From positions 124,973,406 through 125,037,405 of the forward strand of contig NC_056525.1 in the NCBI RefSeq assembly GCF_019175285.1: a stretch of 64,000 nt of DNA, given 5' to 3'. Source of the DNA: Sceloporus undulatus. Lineage: Eukaryota > Chordata > Lepidosauria > Squamata > Phrynosomatidae. Below the pieces are notes generated by a model that was not told the DNA's origin, did no database searches, and saw only the letters and a program-made list of their open reading frames with translations. The first letter of the stretch is position 1; each line of letters begins with the position of its first letter. A program made the position numbers and the translations under genes. This document shows, piece by piece, positions 46,177 through 57,065 of the stretch.

Positions 46177-46399
46177 CTCTCCTTTGGAAGTCTGAAGTGA
46201 GGTTGCCTACGACAGCGCTTTGCCAGGTTAAAAAGGCGCCGGACAATCCGATGGGTCTTCTTGGAGAGCATCTTCAAGTTGGTGCCCAGTTTCTGATAGC
46301 GATGCTGAATATCAAGATCCATTGCCCAGTATTGCGAGATGGCTGTTATATTCAGAAAGCGGTCTACTGGGAGCTTTTTCACTAGGGACTGTAGTTCCT
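46177..46399 (-). CDS. BRINP2: BRINP2 internal coding exon (basic linker segment)
   Basis: This 223-bp exon encodes EELQSLVKKLPVDRFLNITA, then ISQYWAMDLDIQHRYQKLGT, a lysine/arginine-rich stretch (KKTHRIVRRLFNLAKRCRRQ) and PHFRLPKE. It matches the BRINP segment between the two cysteine-rich regions. One potential N-glycosylation site, NIT, is present. The minus-strand acceptor is TCTTTTCAG. The donor is GAG|GTCTGG, which departs from the usual GTRAGT at +3 to +6 and looks weak. It is still the only position that keeps frame: AG joined to A of the last exon gives arginine, producing KERPLTYWW, the expected BRINP junction. The flanking introns are about 5.0 kb upstream and 3.8 kb downstream. 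Confidence 0.96.
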
Positions 46400-47186
46400 C
46401 TGAAAAGACAAGAAGAAAGCAGACTTTTAAAAGGTAGATAGCTAAATGGTAAAATTTGCCTTCAACAAAACTATTTCAGGCTGGAAATGGTGATGTGAGT
46501 AGGCGGCATGTTTGAAGACTGTCTCCCACCTCAAAATCTCTCCAAAAACAGAATAATAGTGTGACAAGAAGAAAAGTTAGCTTAGCTATCTCCATAACAT
46601 ACTCTGTTTCCTATGTGAGGTTAAGTGTTTTCTGTGAGGGGAATATTAAAAAATGTAAACCCACCCTAATGACTGAAGTGGTACAGTCTAGGGAAAGCTT
46701 GTTGTTTGTTTCTGCCAGATGCATAAACTGTACTGAAGGCTGCAATCCAAAAAAAAAATGACTGGCTATGGAAGGTGCAGCAGTGCTCCATCTACAAAAT
46801 GCTTCGGTCACCACCCTATTCTGTATTTAGTGCCCCACTGTGCTCATGGTAGCCAAAGAAAGGTTTACTGTATTTGAGAAGCAAGGGACACTCTACTCAT
46901 GTCTCCTCTGTTCCCAGTCTCCCAGTGCTGCCAGGAAAGGACTGCAAGTAGAGTATAAGTGAATTCCTTTTAACTTGCTTATAGTACTCTACATGACTAG
47001 GAACCTGATAATGCATTTCCATCACATGAGGCCATGTAACCATGTTTGCAGTTACAAACATACCTTCCCCATAAACATAATACAGGAGTAGAGGTGGAAG
47101 ATCTGAAGTCCATCCCCAGCTCTTTCCACATGTAAGTTTAAACTTGATTAAATCTTTAGCACAGTGTTTTGCAGAGTGCTCCCACA

Positions 47187-47335
47187 AATCATAGAATCAT
47201 AGAATCATAGAGTTGGAAGAGACCTCAAGGGCCATAGTCTTACCCCCTGCCATGCAAGAACTCATGATCAAAGCACCCCCGACAGATGGCCTTCCAACCT
47301 CTGTTAAAAACCCACCAAACAAAGAGACTCTACCA
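47187..47335 (-). mobile_element. CR1 LINE 3' end in BRINP2 intron
   Basis: The inverted octamer repeat (AATCATAGAATCATAGAATC) is followed by GTTGGAAGAGACCTCAAGGG and ACAGATGGCCTTCCAACCTC. A short minus-strand copy. Confidence 0.85.
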
Positions 47336-49214
47336 TGGTCTGAGACATCTAGTTTTCATAAGCACATAATTTTTCTCAAGTATAGATCTTGCATTTAGCC
47401 TCTTTTTAAAAAATTAGGCACTGGAAAGAAAACATGGGTTTAAATATGCAGGTCTAATTGCTGAGGTATGTATCTCTGAGAAATCCAGTTGTGGGAGGGA
47501 AAATACACTAATCATAGGGAATGTACATTCCCCATACGGTTCACTGTGACCCTCAGAGTAATCCACTCTCCAGCAAATTCCTAAAGAGGCTTTGACTACT
47601 AAGAATCCTAAAGCTCCCTTGGAGAGGAGGATTCAGGTGGGTGGAAAATAAAGGGGAGCAAGGACCATAGTCTCTGCTTATTTTATTTCTCTTTTAGCGT
47701 CTAATAGAGGTAAGAAAGAAGAACAATTCATGTGCAGAAGATGGCAGCCTTAATCTCTAACCGTCCACTCATCAGTGGTTAAATATGTGCTGGTTTACAA
47801 CAGATTTATTGAGGCTGACGTGCTGTATTAGATTTAAGAAGGGAAGAATATGATATGTGTATATATGTTTAAAACACCTTGACATTCTTTGGAAATTCAT
47901 ACAGTACTCGAAAATAAATTATTGGTAAAGCAATTTTAGTTGGATAAATGTTACTGAAGATGAATCCAATATTTTGTGACTTCTTTTAGAAGCTGTGGCA
48001 CTCACATACATTTTAAAACTCTGTAAATATTATGTATTTTATGTAACTGTATTGAGCCCCCTCGTATTTAAAGTGAATAAAAATGTCTTGGTCACCTCCT
48101 GAAAAGAAGTCCAAGTATGTGCAATTGAATTGAACATGCATACTGTACTTCTTTTTCTGTTATTTTCACCTCAATCTCCCTCTGTACCTTCCTTAAATCT
48201 TAGACTGTAAGCTCCCCACAATGAACCCTTTTTATTGTAAAGCACCATGCACCTGGATGGCTCTACAATAATCAGTTACTGCTAGCCCCACCATCATTTA
48301 AAGAGAGATATTTAAAGTTGAAAAGTTATTGTTCAGAACAGAACATCAGATGTCCTAACTGTCCAAGAAGCATTAAAATAATGTCTGTGGGGCTCTATCC
48401 TTTCTCAGTCGTTAGTTCTAACTCTTTCTCTGCATAATATGCTGAAATGCTTTTTACTCCCTCTACCACTTGCACAACATTTTGTGTCAGGTGTCTTGAT
48501 GTATTGAGACACCCTTACCTATTGAGAACAAGAATTGCAAGGATTCTTAGCATCCCTACTTCTGGATGTGTGAGAGTAGTCATTCAGAAAGTGGATGCTG
48601 TGCAGGTGGTGCCTGACCCACTCTAGCTGCTAGTCATATTATTCGTGATGGCATGTACTATTACCATGGCAGCAGCAGTAGCTAAATGAACTTGGCCATT
48701 TCCCCTATCTTTTACTAATGCTCATTACCTAGCTAGGCTATATATATATTGTTTGTGTTGCTGTGCTTTCTTTCCATTGCATTGAGAAAGCTGTATCAAT
48801 TTGTTATCCAAGAGCATCTGCTACTGTCAAGAGGAGAAGGGCATTAGCCTGCCTAGCCTGTGTAGAGCCAACTAATCATAACTCTTGGAATAGGAGAGGG
48901 GAGAATCTAATTGAAGAGGCTTGGCTTCTTGCAGGCATACGGTCCAACATTTTACAAATGAAAAGTGGGACACATGTGGCCAAGCAACATCAGAGTGCAC
49001 TCAAAATGGCAAAAGGTATTAGTCAGCAAGAATAAACAAGCTGCAGCTGTTCAGTTTTGCCTGAGCCTATTGGGAAGGGCAAGGCTCTACTCCTCCTCCC
49101 CTCTCCTCTTTGCTGAGTTGAGTTCAAAATACATTTACACTTTGAATTCAATTTGCAGCAATTGAAATAAGCTGGGAATAAAGGGGTAAACTGAGAGGAG
49201 GAAAGAGAAACCAA

Positions 49215-49760
49215 GGCGGTATCTAGACTGCCGGATATGGTGCCCTCGTCACGTGCTAGGGGTTGGCCAAGGACACAGCGTCCATACCGGCCTCACCCCA
49301 GCACGTGACGGGGGCGTAATCATGGCGGCGCCCTGTACACACGGGGGCCGCTATGATTACATCACATGCGCACCACCTCCAAATGGAGTGACGCCCTTGT
49401 GCCGCTGCAGGGCGCTTGGGGTGCCCTTTCAGCAGCACCGGAAGGAGCTCCAAAACAGAGCTCCTTCTGCCACTTGTGTCACTCGCACAGCCTTTAAATG
49501 GCCGTGCCAGTGACACAAGGAGAAAGGGGCCGAGTGTCCCCTTTCTCCCTTTCCCCACCGCTGTTGGGGTGTCCTTGGAGCATGAAGCCCCAAGGACACC
49601 CCTTTCCAGGCCATGGGGAAGCAGCCTTTTGCCGCTTCCCCGCAGCCTGGAAAAGCGGCGGATCAGGGCCTTGGGGCTGCCGCTGTGGCAGCTGAGGCCC
49701 TGATCCATCGGTGAAAGGGGCGGGTGCAGGCCACTCTGAAGGGGCAGTCTGTACACCGCC
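49215..49760. mobile_element. GC-rich MITE of the RACAGAC clan (copy C)
   Basis: At 546 bp this is the longest well-bounded member. The ends are GGCGGTATCTAGACTGCC and, inverted, GGCGGTGTACAGACTGCC. Exact CAA duplications lie at 49212-49214 and 49761-49763. It shares GAAGGAGCTCCAAAACAGAG followed by CTCC, and CATGAAGCCCCAAGGACACC, with copies A and B. Several open frames over 60 codons on both strands are compositional; there is no transposase domain. It lies in a BRINP2 intron. Confidence 0.8.
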
Positions 49761-50581
49761 CAAGGTAATTTAAAAGCAGCTGAAAAAATTGAAATGATAG
49801 AGGATTAATGCAGACCATCCCTGCCAAGTCAGGACAGTTAGAGGGTATGTAAATATGTCCCAGTATGTGGTTTAATGGTTGTAGGGGCACAGTTAGCAAC
49901 AGGAACCCTTGAGTTGTTTCTGTGTGAGCAGCCTAGAAAGATGATCCTCATGGGGACATCTGGAGAAAATGACTATACCGATATTTTTGCATGACTAGCA
50001 TATCTATCTTTTGCATGACTACCATTTTGCAAACTGTTGATTGTGTTGTGCTGTGGTTACAGCAAGGGTGAGCAATACTGTATGTTACTTTCTAGATGTT
50101 ATTAAACTACAACCCTCATCAGTTCTGGGCAGGCATAGCCAACAATAAGGAATGATAGAAACTGCAGACCAGTGTCTGGAGTACCATATCATTAGAACAT
50201 AGCCCTGGACATAGAGTCTTATTGCATTACAAGAGTAAGCTGAGATGCAGCAATAGAGACGTGGCTTTCTGGTTACCTCTCTGCATGCCCTGAAAGAACC
50301 TCTGTTCTATTCCCAATGGAGATGGTTGTAAAGCATGCCTTTTGTTACACTGGAAACATCAGTTTGGCAAATGGCATGCTTTTATGACCGTCTCACTCTG
50401 GAAAGAGAATGGAAGTGCTGTGATGTCATTGGGGAGGTAAATAGAAAGCTACTTCTGTCTCGCTGCATCTCAGCTTACTTTTGTAGTGTGCTAAGGCTCT
50501 TAGGCCAAGCTGACCTGGATTGAAATCCATGACTTTGGACTAGGCATTCTGTCTCAGCCTGACCAAATCTCACAAGCTTTG

Positions 50582-50903
50582 AAGATTATCACACTAGGAC
50601 TTACCGTCTCCCAATTGTCCCTGGATCGTTGAGGAATCGTGCAGGTATGAACACCTGGCGTGCTTCCTCAGCATCGTGGAATCGTCGGTTCCCAGCGTTA
50701 CTGAATCATTCAGGGAGAGTGAATTTTCTCTTAATGCAAAGTTTCCGTTAAGAGGAAATTCATTCTCCTTGAATGAGTCAGTAATGCTAGAAGGAGCCTA
50801 TGACTCCATGACACTGAGGAAGCGTGCCAGGCATTCATACATGCACTCTTGCTCAATGATCCAGGGATGATTGAGAGCTGGTAAGCCCTAGTGTAATAAT
50901 CTT
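50582..50903. mobile_element. Hairpin MITE with 5-bp target duplication (copy 2)
   Basis: Terminal inverted repeats of about 155 bp begin AAGATTATCACACTAGGACT and, from the right end inverted, AAGATTATTACACTAGGGCT. The element, 322 bp, folds almost completely. Exact CTTTG duplications lie at 50577-50581 and 50904-50908. It has the same end design and size as the copy at 5605-5930, although the interiors differ. Confidence 0.8.
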
Positions 50904-51431
50904 CTTTGTCTAAAGACAGAAGTGGACAGAGAAGCAAAATAACGTTTGTGGAAACCAGACAGGTAGCTGACTCTGGGAGGTGTGGGTTTGGAAAGAGAAT
51001 ACCAAGGCTGCATTTGTCATATCCTAAAGTAATCAGATCACTCTCCTCCACTTTAAGCTCATTCAGGCTTATACCAAGCAATGATGTGGGTAAAGAATTA
51101 CAGCTAACTGTGAAACACTTGATTTTAAGTATTTCCTGGGGGTTTTCTAATGCAGTGCTGCCTTTGGTCCTGCTGAGTAGTTAACACTAGCGGAAATACT
51201 GTGTGTGCACTGTGGCACTGCAGTGGCACAGAAAACATGCCAGCATCTCCTTTATCCAACCAGAGGAAGATGCCTGGGTCCTGTTACTAAAATCTTCAGC
51301 AAGGGTTCTGTACCTTATGCTTTCCCCCCTTCACTTTCAAATGAGCTCCATTACTCTAAAAAAAGTTGCAACTATGTCATGTCTACCTAACATTAAAGCT
51401 TTGGGGAGGGGGACACACTTCCCAAACTCAC

Positions 51432-51668
51432 CTGATTGCTGAAACTGTTGGTTGTGAGTCTCCCAAGCTTCCTGAATCTGGAGGAGGCTCTCTTCCATGG
51501 CCTGGATATCAGCCTCAGGACAGTTGCATTGTGGGAAACTAGACCCACACTGGCACCAGCAGTCATTGTCTCGGCAGATCAGCTCCCCCTCTGAATGGCA
51601 AGTGATGTAGCTCAGGGCAGCAGCCACAAAACGTTCTCGCAAATAATCTGGCAGCAGTGCTTGTAGGC
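51432..51668 (-). CDS. BRINP2: BRINP2 internal coding exon (cysteine-rich segment)
   Basis: This 237-bp exon encodes GLQALLPDYLRERFVAAALS and then the cysteine-rich block YITCHSEGELICRDNDCWCQ followed by CGSSFPQCNCPEADIQAMEE, ending in ...HNQQFQQS. The closely spaced cysteines (CHSEGELIC, CWCQC, CNCP) match the EGF-like, cysteine-rich segment that follows the MACPF domain in BRINP proteins. The minus-strand acceptor is TTTTCTGCAG and the donor is a strong G|GTGAGT. The exon enters in phase 1 and leaves in phase 1, and the split codon G+AG gives glutamate in the next exon. The residues DNDCWC and PEADIQAMEESLLQIQ agree with BRINP2 rather than BRINP1 or BRINP3 as recalled. No frameshift or stop interrupts it. 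Confidence 0.96.
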
Positions 51669-52032
51669 CTGCAGAAAATATGCAGAGAGGTTATAAATTT
51701 CAGCTCAGTGGTGACTGAATGGGAAATAAATGGGTACTTTGGAAACTTACTTCTATGACAGATTTTTTTTTAAAAAAAATACCTTTGCAAGAACAGTTGC
51801 ATGCCGACCTAACTCCATTAATTTGTATGTGCACAAAATCACTTATATGTCCAAATGCTGTGCTTCATGTGAGATGACTAAAAAAAATGTGCATAAATAC
51901 TGGCAATTATGAACATGTCCAAAAAGGTTGGAAGAATGTACAGAAAGTGAGGACACATGCTTTCTTGATGAAGCACATGCTTGCATGTGCATAGTCACAG
52001 GCACAATCTCAAGCATCTCTAGTTCAAGGGAT

Positions 52033-52320
52033 CTTAGAATCATAGCACTTGAAGGGGGCCCATTATGCATCAGGCCCAGCCTCCTGCTCATTACAGGATC
52101 TTCAACTAAAGTATCCCCAGCAAGTAGCTGTCCAGCCCCTTTTCGAAGATTCCCAGAGAAGGAAACCCCACCATCTCTCTAGGCAATTGATTCCATTGCC
52201 AAACTGCTCTTATTGTCAAGAAGTTCCTTCTAATATTCAACCAAAATCTGCCCTCCTGTAACTTAAAACCATCAGCCCCAGTTCTGTCCTCTGAGGCAGC
52301 AGAGAACAATCCTGAACCCT
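52033..52320 (-). mobile_element. CR1-type LINE 3' end, older copy
   Basis: Inverted CR1-like end (AGAATCATAGCACTTGAAGG, CAAGAAGTTCCTTCTAATAT). It is more diverged than the other CR1 copies and is directly followed by another in the same direction. Confidence 0.75.
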
Positions 52321-52655
52321 CATAGAATCATAGAGTTGGAAGAGACCACAAAGATCATCTAGTGCAACACCTTGTCATACACAATCAAGGCACTCCTGTC
52401 AGATGGCCATCCAGCCTCTGTTTAAAAACCTCCAAAGAAGGAGACCCCACCACACTCCAAGGCAGCATGTTCCACTGTCATTCAGCTCTTACCATCAAGA
52501 GGTTCTTCCTAATGTTTAGCTGGAATTTCTTTTCTAGTAGATTGAATCCATTCCTCTGTGTCCTAATGCCACAACAGATGGGCGCAAAAAAGCTTACTCC
52601 ATTTTCAACACATTTCCTGTCTTCCTTGGTAAGTCATTCTTCCTTCTATTCTTTA
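52321..52655 (-). mobile_element. CR1-type LINE 3' end, adjoining copy
   Basis: Begins with CATAGAATCATAGAGTTGGA, then CAGATGGCCATCCAGCCTCT and AAGAGGTTCTTCCTAATGTT, all inverted CR1 3' sequence. It may be the 3' part of the same CR1 copy whose 5' part lies at 53197-55060, with the Tigger-like element between and a middle section lost. Confidence 0.75.
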
Positions 52656-52657
52656 TA

Positions 52658-53194
52658 CATGTGGGGTCTTCCTCATCCTAAATGCTTGGGACCAGAAGTG
52701 TTTTGGAATTTGGAGTTTTTCAGATTTTGGAATACAGTGGAACCTCGCCTTACGTGGGGGATCCGTTCCAGACCCCCCATGTAAGGCGAATTCCATCTAT
52801 GCTCGAGCCCCATTACAGTGAATGAGGTTTGTGCATGCGGCGTAGTGGCACCATTGAAAGTATTGCAGCATGGCTTCCGCATAAACCGGAAGCTGTGTAT
52901 GGTGCATCCGCGTATGAAGGGGCGTGCTGTATTTGCATATACACAATGAGATGTCTTAAAGATGGGACCTAGGTCCAAACATGAAATTCACTGATGTTTG
53001 GTGTACTCCTTACACACATAGCTTGAAAGTAATTTTATACACAGTATTTTTAATAATTTTGTGCAAGAAACAAAGTTTCTGTACATTGAACCATCAGAAA
53101 GTAAAGGTATCTCTACCTCAGGCACTCATATGGGCAATTTTAGATTTTGGAATATTTTGGATTTTGGAATTTTGGATAAGGGAGACTCAACTGG
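52658..53194. mobile_element. Tigger-like element with a nested mariner-type MITE
   Basis: The ends CATGTGGGGTCTTCCTCATC and, inverted, CCAGTTGAGTCTCCCTTATC are bounded by TA (52656-52657 and 53195-53196). The interior (ATGCTTGGGACCAGAAGTGT, TTGCATATACACAATGAGAT, TTGTGCAAGAAACAAAGTTT) resembles a mammalian Tigger7/MER44-type non-autonomous element as I remember it. Without the inner insertion it is about 340 bp. Non-coding. Confidence 0.75.
52735..52929. mobile_element. Mariner-type MITE (CAGTGGAACCTCGCC) inside the Tigger-like element
   Basis: A 195-bp insertion starting CAGTGGAACCTCGCCTTACG and ending GGGGCGTGCTG, with TA duplications at 52733-52734 and 52930-52931. Removing it restores TTTTGGAATATTTGCATATA, the continuous host element. 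The termini are only partly inverted. Confidence 0.8.
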
Positions 53195-53196
53195 TA

Positions 53197-55060
53197 CTTT
53201 ATATTTATTTATTTATTTATTTGCACTTCTTCCTCGAGTTTACTGTGCAGCCACACTGGCTTTTTCAAAAGTTTCCCATGTTCCTTCTTCCATAGATTTG
53301 TTTATGATTGTGATTTTAGCAGTTCCTTCTTTATGACATTCCACTGTTGCTAGGTGTCTTTTTTCTAGACATGGGATTTCAACCATTATTTTCCTGAGCT
53401 TGATCAAATAAGCTTTTCTGAAATCCAAAGTTCATTGTCCATGTTTGACTATACTTTTCTTTGGCTTGTTCACAATAATTAATTCTAGCAGGGGCCATGC
53501 CCCCCTAATGTACCTTCTGCTTTGATTCCAGTGACCAACTTGTCCCTATTAGTTAGAATCAAGTCCACAATTACTGATTCCTTTGTTCTTTCCTTAACCA
53601 TATGAAAGGGGAAGTTATCTGCAAGGCACATCAGGAATTTGTTGGAGAGCCTATGCTTAGCAGAGCTAGTCTTCTAGCAGATAACAAGATGTTAGAAGTC
53701 CCCCATAACTGCCAATTCTTGCTTCCTGAGATTTCAAAAAAGCACCATTCACAAGTGTACAAATGGATTTGTCTTTGACATATAATGCTACCCTCCTTTT
53801 CTTCCCCATCTATTTTTTTAAACAGAATTGGAATATAGCAAGTCTCTGGTAGACCTATAAAGTCATATTTCACTTCCTATACTAAGACTTCAAGCTTATT
53901 TTGTTTGTTTCCCAAACAGTGCATTGGTGCATAGACACATACAGTGCATTTCTTCTCATATTTTATTCTATTGCAAGTTTTAGTGTGGCCCCCATTCTCT
54001 CCATCAGCTTTTCCTCTAGAATTCTCATCCTTGGGTTTAGAACTTGCTTCTGGACATATGTTTAAATTATGATCTCCAACCCCTCAGCCCCAGGGATTTA
54101 GTTTAAAGCCCTCTTGATCAGATTCAGCATGTTTTTGCCAAAGACATTCTTCTTAGTCTATGTGAAGTGTAGCCCATCTGTAGCTACTAGGTCTTCTTCC
54201 AAGAAGTGAAGACAGTGGTCCCAGAAGCCAAGCCTCTCCTGTCACCATCTGTGTAGACAGTCATTCACAAGCATTATCTTCCTGTTCCTGTGTAATCCGC
54301 TATCATTCATTGGTAGAATTGGCAAGAATAGCACATATGCCTCTAGAATCTTCAATTTCCTATTCAGAGCTTCATAATCTGAGGTGATCTGCTCGAAGAT
54401 GTGCTTTGCAGTGTTACTGGTGCCCACATGAATCAGGAGAAAGGGGTACTGCTCTGTGTTCTCGATGAACTTTGGCAATTTATCAGTGATATCAAGGATA
54501 CACCCACCAGGAAGACAGCACACTGCCCAGTTCAACTTGTCTGGGTGACATAATGTTCCCTTTGTAGCCCCAATCAATAAATTCCCCTTTCTTTTCTTCT
54601 TGCTGCAGTTGGTGACTAGGTTGGCTCTTTTTTCTTTTCTTTTTCTTTTTTGACATGTAGTGTCTCTTGTTGCTGGTCCCATTTGTGCCTCTTCACCACA
54701 ATTATCCTCAGGAAGACATAGAAAACAATTGTTTAGTAGGAGCAGTTCCAAATCCATTGTGCATGGTCCTGATGGTGACCGTCCTCCAAAGTAACCCTTC
54801 AGTGTTGCAGCCCTTTTTCATTTACATTGTCAGTTTATTCCCGTTGTTTCTGTAGGATCAGTTCCTCTTCTGTTCTATCCTTAAAGTCCTCATGTTCTTA
54901 GATGCATTGAAGAGTCTCAACATGTAGCTGCAGTGCATTAACCTTCTGTTCCAAGAGACCCACCAGTCTGCACTTGCAGCAAGTGTAGTCAATGAGATTT
55001 TGTGGCATGAAGACAAACATTGCACACATATTGCAGCAAACAATAACAGATCTTCTGCCC
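53197..55060 (-). mobile_element. CR1 LINE 5' portion with ORF1 and start of ORF2
   Basis: On the minus strand, 54242-54757 is a 171-codon open frame. It includes FLLIHVGTSNTAKHIFEQIT, then SDYEALNRKLKILEAYVLFL and VNDCLHRW, the SGNH/esterase-like domain of CR1 ORF1. Upstream pieces (CKCRLVGLLEQKVNALQLHV) are the ORF1 N-terminus. Downstream, YDFIGLPETCY and VDLILTNRDKLVTGIKAEGT are the endonuclease part of ORF2. CR1 copies seldom keep this region. It is frame-disrupted and cannot be autonomous. An ATTT run (53199-53221) marks its lower boundary. Confidence 0.8.
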
Positions 55061-55949
55061 TCATCCCTGTAGTTATTTTTTCACCCCTTTCAGATTGTAA
55101 TAACGCTTAACGACTTGACTCCCAGTCATAGTTATGAAAGAAGCACTTGTGCCAGAGTCGAATAAGCAAACAAAGCAGACAAAGAAATCTAATCCAAATT
55201 TTAATCCATTAAAAATGAACTCTGCCTTTGTCGTCATGAAGAGTCTAAAGAAGAAATATGGATGTCTGATGGAATGAATCATTCAAGGGGGAAGGGGGAG
55301 GGGTGAATGGGAAAGCTTTGAGACTAGGCATGGCCCCTCTGTTAAAGCTGGAGAACTAGAAACTGGAAAGAAGACCCTACATTGCAACGTAAGCCGAGCC
55401 TACCTATTATTCTTCCCTCAAGATCAGAAATCTACAGTAGGTCAAGACTGAACATCTGTTTTTTTTTTTCCTCAACGGGAATGGATTTTTGAGATGACCC
55501 AGCCATTAACAGTTGATGATCCTTTATTGACTGTCTTTTAAATGTGTATGAGAGCCAGTGTCCAACATGTGCCTTAGCCTAGACAAACAAATTCCAAGTA
55601 GTCCCCACTTCTTCAGAGGAGTTTCTTGTTCTGCAGATGTTACTTGTCTTCCAGGAGAATCCACTGTTATGCTCTTATGCACTGCGTTGACTGTCTGCTC
55701 ATCTCTCAGTCTCTGACTGGCCAGGTCACTTGCTGCCAGGATCTGCAGTAGGCTCCCCAGATCATAATCTTGCACTGAGATTTCCCAGTGGAGAGCTGCT
55801 GCAGGAGTATAGTGATCTCCAGCATTGTTTTAAAATGATTACTTTCTATGGTACCAGAATATTCATCTTCTTGGCAACCTCTGTATGAAAATTCAAGGAA
55901 AAAAAATATGCCAACAGATGTTGACATACAGAAAGATGAGTTCTTTCTC

Positions 55950-55950
<1 letters not shown>

Positions 55951-55989
<39 letters not shown>

Positions 55990-56235
55990 TATTATTATTA
56001 TTATTATTATTATTTATATGCCGCCCAATCACTGGGAATCCGGGCGGCTTACAACAGAGGGGATAACAGACAGTTCCCTGCCCTCAGGCTTACAATCTAA
56101 AAAGACACGACACAAAAGGAGAAGGGAATGGAAGTGGAGAAGGGGATCAGGTCCAGCATTCTTCTCTTCTCTGAGGCCTGGACCAAGGCAGATGGACTGG
56201 AAGGAGGGCTCTTCTTCTTCAGGCTAGCCCTGAAA
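55951..56235. repeat. (AAT)n(ATT)n run and attached interspersed repeat
   Basis: AAT units switch to ATT units within 55951-56013, giving a perfect palindromic block. The following module (GGCGGCTTACAACA, CCCTGCCCTCAGGCTTACAA, ACACAAAAGGAGAAGGGAAT) is shared with 14718-14860. Confidence 0.7.
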
Positions 56236-56843
56236 GAACTGGGCCAGCCTATTCTCTCCATCACAGGCTGAAGGATTTATCTACCATTGCAATAGGACCA
56301 CCAGGATCTTAGCAAAGGGCCTGAAAGCTGAAGAAGTACTGAAGTGAAGGCTGCAGAACATCTGAACAAAATCTTTTGATTTCAAGGCCATTTGCTCAAG
56401 TTTCATTTGTTTAAACTTTCTTTCCCCCTACACCCTCTTTTCTAGAATGGTGTTTTTGAGAGTACTGGGTTTAATAGAGATGTAAAATTTCCAGAAGTGT
56501 TAAAGCCACGGGGTAGGAAAAAACATATTTCTCTTTATTTGGAGGGGAGGGAAATTTCAGCAGGAAAAAAAAAAGCTGTATTATACTCTGTATAGATTCG
56601 AAGTCACTTTGTGACTTTAGTTATACAAAATATAATATGCCTAATTTAGCCTGCCATGAAATTAAAATGTATGGAATATTTAAAAATACATGATATTCAG
56701 AGAATAATTATTTTAAAGCTTTTGCTTGCTTGCTTGTTTTTTTGCAAATGAAGATAACAGTGTCCTAAAAGTTCAAGATCACCTCAACTTAAGGAGGCTT
56801 TTTGGTTTTCCCAAATTGTGAGGATACGGATGGGGGAAACTGT

Positions 56844-56849
56844 AAAAAA

Positions 56850-56880
<31 letters not shown>
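56844..56880. repeat. A15 followed by (GA)n
   Basis: An A run (56844-56858) directly joined to GA dinucleotides. Confidence 0.95.
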
Positions 56881-57065
56881 AGAATAAGAAGAACCATCAG
56901 CATTAGCAAAACAAAGGGAACAATTTTTTATCTTCTAATCCTACATAGAGCCCTATGGATATCAAGGACTATGGAGAAAAAAAAAATAGGTCTTAGAGTC
57001 AATCAAGCCTGAACTCTCACTAGAAGCCAAGATGACTAAGCTGAGACTTTGAAAATATCATGAGA

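Larger units (their letters stand above)
46400..51431 (-). other. BRINP2: BRINP2 intron
   Basis: This 5.0-kb intron holds a CR1 tail (47187-47335), a 546-bp GC-rich MITE (49215-49760), a worn palindromic repeat (about 50090-50190) and the 5-bp-duplication hairpin MITE (50582-50903). Nothing recognisable was seen in 47336-49210 or 50909-51431. Confidence 0.9.

Noticed and set aside
49256-49756. A 166-codon minus-strand open frame
   Set aside because: It lies wholly inside MITE copy C. The translation has no domain, and other frames are open there as well.
52362-52784. A 140-codon plus-strand open frame
   Set aside because: It reads antisense through a CR1 end and into the Tigger-like element.
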